Shown: positions 59,691 to 62,979 of the stretch, piece by piece
Layout of the letters: every line of letters begins with the position of its first letter
How positions within the stretch are numbered: the stretch's first letter is position 1
Source: Pseudogulbenkiania sp.
Lineage (GTDB): Bacteria > Pseudomonadota > Gammaproteobacteria > Burkholderiales > Chromobacteriaceae
Length of the DNA: 62,979 bases
Direction: 5' to 3'
Assembly: GCA_018260425.1 (NCBI GenBank)
Contig: JAGLBD010000018.1
Span: forward strand, 1-62,979
The notes under the pieces: generated by a model
What the model was told of the DNA's origin: nothing
What the model saw: only the letters and a program-made list of their open reading frames with translations
Database searches by the model: none
Made by a program: the position numbers and the translations under genes

Positions 59691-60522
59691 ATTTACCTGA
59701 TTTTTCGGTGAGTGACTTGGCGTAGGCTGCCGGCGTCAAACCACCAAGGGCTTTCTTGGGCCTTTCATCGTTGTATTCCCTGCGCCAGGCTTCGATAACA
59801 ACCTGGGCATGGCGCAGACTGGTGAACCAGTGCTCGTTTAGGCATTCATCGCGGAAGCGCCCGTTAAACGATTCGATATAAGCGTTCTGATTGGGTTTAC
59901 CGGGCTCGATCAGGAACAGTTGCACGCCGCGAGCATGCGCCCAGGTCAACATGGCTCGACTGCAGAACTCCTTGCCGTTATCCGTCCGGATCGCTTTGGG
60001 TAGCCCACGTGTCGTCGCCAGCTGCTCCAGGATGGACGTCAATTGCATGCCACCTATCGCGCGTTGCGGAACGATGGCGACCGCCTCATGCGTGGCATCA
60101 TCGACAACCGTCAGATTCTTGATCACCCGACCTTCCGCTGTCCGGTCGAACACGAAATCCATCGACCAGACCTGATTTGCTGCCAATGGACGTTCCAATG
60201 GATGCCGATCCGTCACCGGGATCTTCTTGCGCTTGCGTCGACGAACTTGCAGACCCGCCTCGGCATAAAGCCGATCCACCCGTTTGTGATTCACCTGCAT
60301 GCCCGCCTGTCGTAGCTTCAAGTAGATCATGCCCGCTCCATAGCGCCGGTGGCGCTGTGCGAGCGCGATGATCTGCTCTTTAAGAGCGGTATTGCGGTCG
60401 GTAGCGGGGTGATAGCGCAATGAGCTCGGGCTCATCCCGGCGATACGCAGCGCTCTGCGTTCGCTGAGACCTTTATCCTTCAGATGGCGCACCAGTTCCC
60501 GCCGAGACGGTGCGCTCACCAC
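59659..60522 (-). CDS. IS3-family transposase OrfB (DDE)
   Basis: 287 residues with the DDE core: WSMDFVFD (first Asp), [11 protein letters not shown] (second Asp) and [19 protein letters not shown] (Glu). It is read from the overlap with orfA by a -1 frameshift on A AAA AAG at 60522-60528. The HTH_21 region lies at the N-terminus. Confidence 0.93.
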   Translation of the reverse strand: MVSAPSRRELVRHLKDKGLSERRALRIAGMSPSSLRYHPATDRNTALKEQIIALAQRHRRYGAGMIYLKLRQAGMQVNHKRVDRLYAEAGLQVRRRKRKKIPVTDRHPLERPLAANQVWSMDFVFDRTAEGRVIKNLTVVDDATHEAVAIVPQRAIGGMQLTSILEQLATTRGLPKAIRTDNGKEFCSRAMLTWAHARGVQLFLIEPGKPNQNAYIESFNGRFRDECLNEHWFTSLRHAQVVIEAWRREYNDERPKKALGGLTPAAYAKSLTEKSGKLPLDSKALCY

Positions 60523-60779
60523 TTTTTTCGCAGGGCCTCTTTGGTGATTTCGTTCTCGAGCAGCGACTCCGCCAGGAGTTTCTTCAATCGCGTGTTCTCG
60601 GCTTCCCGTTCCTTGAGCCGCTTGGCGTCCGAGACATTCATGCCGCCAAACTTACTGCGCCAAAGGTAATAGCTGGCTTCCGAGAAGGCGTGTTTGCGGC
60701 ACAGCTCTGCAATGGGCATACCGGCTTCGGCTTCACGCTAAAATCCGATGATCTGTTCTTCGGTGAATCGCTTCTTCAT
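60516..60779 (-). pseudogene. IS3-family transposase OrfA, interrupted by an amber codon
   Basis: From the ATG at 60779 the frame reads MKKRFTEEQIIGF, stop, REAEAGMPIAELCRKH. Codon 14 is TAG (60738-60740) where relatives have an amino acid. The remainder (HTH, leucine-zipper-like [20 protein letters not shown]) is intact, and the downstream Met could restart a 67-residue form lacking the first helix. Confidence 0.87.
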
Positions 60780-60800
60780 ATCCAATCTCCGTGTCATGGG

Positions 60801-60847
60801 TGATTGGACTCTAAAGCTACGTGCTACTCAATACCGGGGGGACGTCG
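60801..60847. repeat. Right inverted repeat of the IS
   Basis: Reverse complement begins CGACGTCCCCCC and continues GGTATTGAGTAGCACGTAGC. Matches the left end imperfectly over about 43 bp. Confidence 0.75.
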
Positions 60848-60892
60848 AGTGAAGTGATTGACAACGGCGCACCAGTCAAACATGATAAAAGC

Positions 60893-60970
60893 ATGAATCG
60901 CTGCGTAACCACCACCACTACGACAACCACGACCGCCAATGGCGGGCGTGTGGTGAGTACGTGCGAGTGA
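60893..60970 (+). other. Orphan coding fragment with a poly-Thr tract
   Basis: A frame open from the IS end runs SEVIDNGAPVKHDKSMNRCV, nine Thr, then ANGGRVVSTCE and a stop. It contains an ATG at 60893 but no RBS. It looks like the C-terminus of a gene cut by the IS, or a short Cys-Thr-rich peptide of unknown function. The nine Thr use ACC, ACT, ACG and ACA, so the tract is not a simple trinucleotide expansion. Confidence 0.3.
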
Positions 60971-61056
60971 CATAACGCACCCCACAAGGCCCCGCCAGCA
61001 ATGGATGGGGTCTTAGTGTTTCTCCGTTCAGGCTGGTTCACAAAAGGAGAAACACC

Positions 61057-61599
61057 ATGCAACAGCATCCCCCGATCCGATCTGCGCTGCTCATCATCGA
61101 CATGCAAGTCGGCCTGTTTCACGGCGCTGAGTCCCCCTACCAAGCCGGGAGACTCCTTGACAACATCAGGCTGCTCATTGGCAAAGCCCGTCAGGACAAC
61201 ATCCCCATCTTTGCCGTACGACACACCGGCCCAAAAGGCTCCCCGATTGAAGCCGGCAGCCCTAACTGGCAACTGCTACCGGAACTTGGACTGGATGACG
61301 CGCGAGACACCCTATTCGACAAATCCAAACCCAGTTGCTTTCATGGCACTCAGCTGCTCCAGTGCCTGACGGAGACCGGGATCACACAGCTAGTCATCGC
61401 CGGGATGAAAACCCAGTACTGTATCGACACTAATTGTCGCATTGCCGCCGACTTGGGCTTCAACCCCGTACTGGCAGCCGATGCCCATAGCTGCATGGAG
61501 ACACCAATACTTTCAGCCAAGACCATTATCGACCACCATAACCTGACGCTGAACGGCCCGTTTGTCCGACTCATGGACACCGCAGACATCCGGTTTTGA
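61057..61599 (+). CDS. Isochorismatase-family cysteine hydrolase
   Basis: 180 residues with the catalytic triad Asp (LLIIDMQVGLF), Lys (FDKSKPSCF) and Cys (GMKTQYCIDTNCR). Substrates in this family include isochorismate, nicotinamide and N-carbamoyl compounds; none can be assigned. A good AAAGGAG precedes the ATG (9 nt). It is on the accessory side of the tRNA. Confidence 0.88.
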   Translation: MQQHPPIRSALLIIDMQVGLFHGAESPYQAGRLLDNIRLLIGKARQDNIPIFAVRHTGPKGSPIEAGSPNWQLLPELGLDDARDTLFDKSKPSCFHGTQLLQCLTETGITQLVIAGMKTQYCIDTNCRIAADLGFNPVLAADAHSCMETPILSAKTIIDHHNLTLNGPFVRLMDTADIRF

Positions 61600-62011
61600 T
61601 ACGATCCAACGGCAACAAGCGCAGCCATGCCGGCTGCGCTTGTCTCTCGGCTATGTCGTGGTCTAATCACTCCGGACACCTCGATCGGTGGCGACGGCTA
61701 GGCAATACAGTCAGCTGGGCGACCTGCCCCCTGCTAGTTTCGGCTAACCTCTCGTGAAGCCGGGATTCTCTCTGCAGGACCGCTCGCTTAGTCTGGAGGG
61801 GATCAGGTAAGGTTGTAGCGAGCCGACAATCCGGTCAGAGTGCCGATAGCTTGCTGAATTTCATTTCAGATAGCCTGTAGGGTACGGGCCTGTGTGCACA
61901 CTCATTTTGTCTAAGTCTTGAGTATCTCCAGATGCTGTCTCTTACGCTCTCGGACCAAGGTGATTTTCCAGACACCTTACTCAGATGATCGTTTGGGATG
62001 GAACAACTATC
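61600..62011. other. Intergenic region between the hydrolase and mig-14-like gene
   Basis: 412 bp. It starts with a 12-bp terminator stem (61615-61643), after which no ORF or RNA gene is supported. Base composition drifts to lower GC toward the right. Confidence 0.5.
61615..61643 (+). terminator. Hairpin terminator of the cysteine hydrolase
   Basis: ACAAGCGCAGCC / GGCTGCGCTTGT, 12-bp perfect stem, 5-nt loop; U-tract weak. Confidence 0.65.
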
Positions 62012-62902
62012 TCAGAGACAGAATATTTTCCCGATTTGTTCTTTATTGCACCACCGATCCTTATAGGCGGCAGAAGGGTTGCCAAAAGAGTAGTACAGCT
62101 TCATGTTGAGTTCAGCTGCTTTTTGCTGGGCTTTTTTAAGGTTTGTCCAGATCAAAATGGTCCCGAAGGAATGGTCTTTAATCGTCGTGTTGAGGCCAAT
62201 ATTGATGTAGTCAACAAATAGCCCTTTTTTAGATGGCGTCATGACATTGAGCTGCATCGCACATGGCTCACCCTTGTAAAAAACAATATCTCCCAAAAGC
62301 CTGTCATGAAATTTTTCAAAAAAAAGTTGATTATTATTTTTGTTCTTCGGGAACTCTCCACGTCTTGCTTTGTATAGATCCCAATAGATTTCCTGAAGTT
62401 GAATCGGAGTGAATTTCGAGAATTCCTGAAAATCTCCCCCATCATTCTGCAAGCGGCGAATCTCTCGTTCCCGTGTGGTCACGGTCTTCTTCGAAAACTC
62501 ATCGATAGGTGATTTGGCATAACAAATCTGTCTTTTAGATAGTTTATTGAATGCGCTATTCAGGAATCCCTTGTTCAACGGGTGGAGGCACTTTGAGCGG
62601 AACGGAGCAATGCACTTGGCATCATCGTGAAATGGGACATAGACAGCATCTGCTGGAATAGGAAGATGCAAATCTATACGCTTTGGGTTAGTCTTGTCGT
62701 TGGCTAACCAACCATTATCTAGACAAGCGGCACCGAGCATTTGTCCATTTTTACTGTACGCCACAAAATCAAATTTACGTCCCATCTCCATCTGAAACTG
62801 GATGAAGTCGGGATCTGATTCTGAGTTAAATCCGAACGCTCGACATGCTTCGCTGTAACGATCAAAATCGCACGGCTCCCAGCCCAGTACTCTGCTAAAC
62901 AT
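62012..62902 (-). CDS. mig-14: Mig-14 family protein (antimicrobial-peptide resistance, acyl/aminoacyl-transferase-like fold)
   Basis: 296 residues that follow the Salmonella Mig-14 pattern: CYAKSPIDEFSKKTVTTRER, EIRRLQNDGGDFQEFSKFTP, LYKARRG, VFYKGEPCAMQLNV, FGTILIWTNLKKA and YYSFGNPSAAYKDRWCNKEQ. Mig-14 promotes survival with cationic antimicrobial peptides and inside macrophages; its chemistry is unknown. The gene is AT-richer than its neighbours and lies at the far end of the accessory segment, so it was probably acquired. RBS AAGGAT precedes the ATG. Recognised by eye only. Confidence 0.78.
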   Translation of the reverse strand: MFSRVLGWEPCDFDRYSEACRAFGFNSESDPDFIQFQMEMGRKFDFVAYSKNGQMLGAACLDNGWLANDKTNPKRIDLHLPIPADAVYVPFHDDAKCIAPFRSKCLHPLNKGFLNSAFNKLSKRQICYAKSPIDEFSKKTVTTREREIRRLQNDGGDFQEFSKFTPIQLQEIYWDLYKARRGEFPKNKNNNQLFFEKFHDRLLGDIVFYKGEPCAMQLNVMTPSKKGLFVDYINIGLNTTIKDHSFGTILIWTNLKKAQQKAAELNMKLYYSFGNPSAAYKDRWCNKEQIGKIFCL

Positions 62903-62979
62903 TTAACATCCTTTTTGCGTTATTGCCGGAGTTTGTCAAAGTAGTTGTCGCGTCAGCTTACGCAGCCATCGTGTTTGAG

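Larger units (their letters stand above)
59643..60847 (-). mobile_element. IS3-family (IS407-group-like) insertion sequence, decayed
   Basis: 1205 bp bounded by imperfect inverted repeats that both begin CGACGTCCCCCC. The inner similarity extends about 43 bp (both contain AGTAGCA and GCTTTAGAGTCCAA). The element has the two overlapping IS3 orfs with a frameshift heptamer. No convincing 3-4 bp target duplication is seen, and orfA carries a stop codon, so it is probably immobile. Confidence 0.9.

Noticed and set aside
59639-60851. Target-site duplication of the IS
   Set aside because: The 3-4 bp outside each end differ for every reasonable choice of boundary, so none is claimed.
60817-61272. 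151-codon minus-strand ORF with nine Val
   Set aside because: The Val run is the complement of the plus-strand Thr codons, and the ORF overlaps the convincing cysteine hydrolase.

Overview
The window is GC-rich chromosomal DNA from a betaproteobacterium, most likely a member of the Chromobacteriaceae (Neisseriales). The best taxonomic marker is a LuxR/LuxI pair whose LuxR is very close to CviR of Chromobacterium violaceum. The RegBA redox pair, UbiUVT, RquA and the ispB / rplU-rpmA-obg arrangement fit a facultatively anaerobic betaproteobacterium.

Layout, left to right. 1-4.7 kb: 3' part of a TonB-dependent receptor, an AraC-type regulator, a DEDDh exonuclease and a small conserved-looking ORF. 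5-16 kb (minus strand): recC-recB-pap-recD with a Nudix gene behind; a polyphosphate:AMP phosphotransferase sits inside the RecBCD operon. 16-18.9 kb: a SirB-like membrane protein, then ubiU-ubiV-ubiT (O2-independent ubiquinone synthesis) behind a candidate FNR site, then a LysR regulator. 20.5-22 kb: convergent, overlapping cviR/cviI, each preceded by a candidate CviR (lux) box. 22-28 kb: a nitronate monooxygenase-like protein and a tight four-gene operon (aldehyde dehydrogenase, DUF485, sodium:solute symporter, FAD 2-hydroxyacid dehydrogenase). 28-34 kb: a dCache chemoreceptor, an acyl-CoA ligase and regB-regA. 34-37.5 kb: a YegD-like Hsp70 and a PlcP/Agt-type lipid-remodelling pair behind a Pho-box-like triple repeat. 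37.5-38 kb: an unexplained promoter-to-terminator interval of about 430 nt that may be a structured RNA. 38-42.5 kb: fpr and a two-gene C39-peptidase ABC exporter with no visible substrate. 42.5-51.4 kb: rquA (rhodoquinone), xthA, prlC, gamma-carbonic anhydrase, a soluble PAS-PAS chemoreceptor, tpx and an APC permease. 51.4-59.4 kb: obg-mksF-mksE-mksB condensin operon, rpmA, rplU and divergent ispB, ending at tRNA-Arg(CCU).

The last 3.5 kb after the tRNA is accessory DNA: an integrase relic, a decayed IS3-family element with an amber codon in orfA, an orphan poly-Thr coding fragment, an isochorismatase-family hydrolase and a lower-GC Mig-14 family gene (antimicrobial-peptide resistance).

Two themes link the genes. 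The first is low-oxygen respiration and quinones: RegBA redox sensing, UbiUVT, RquA, IspB and FNR-like sites. The second is population or stress behaviour: CviIR, two chemoreceptors, the C39 exporter and phosphate-linked lipid or polyphosphate functions. No CRISPR array or complete prophage is present. Coordinates, motifs and sites were read by eye; no alignment or database search was run.
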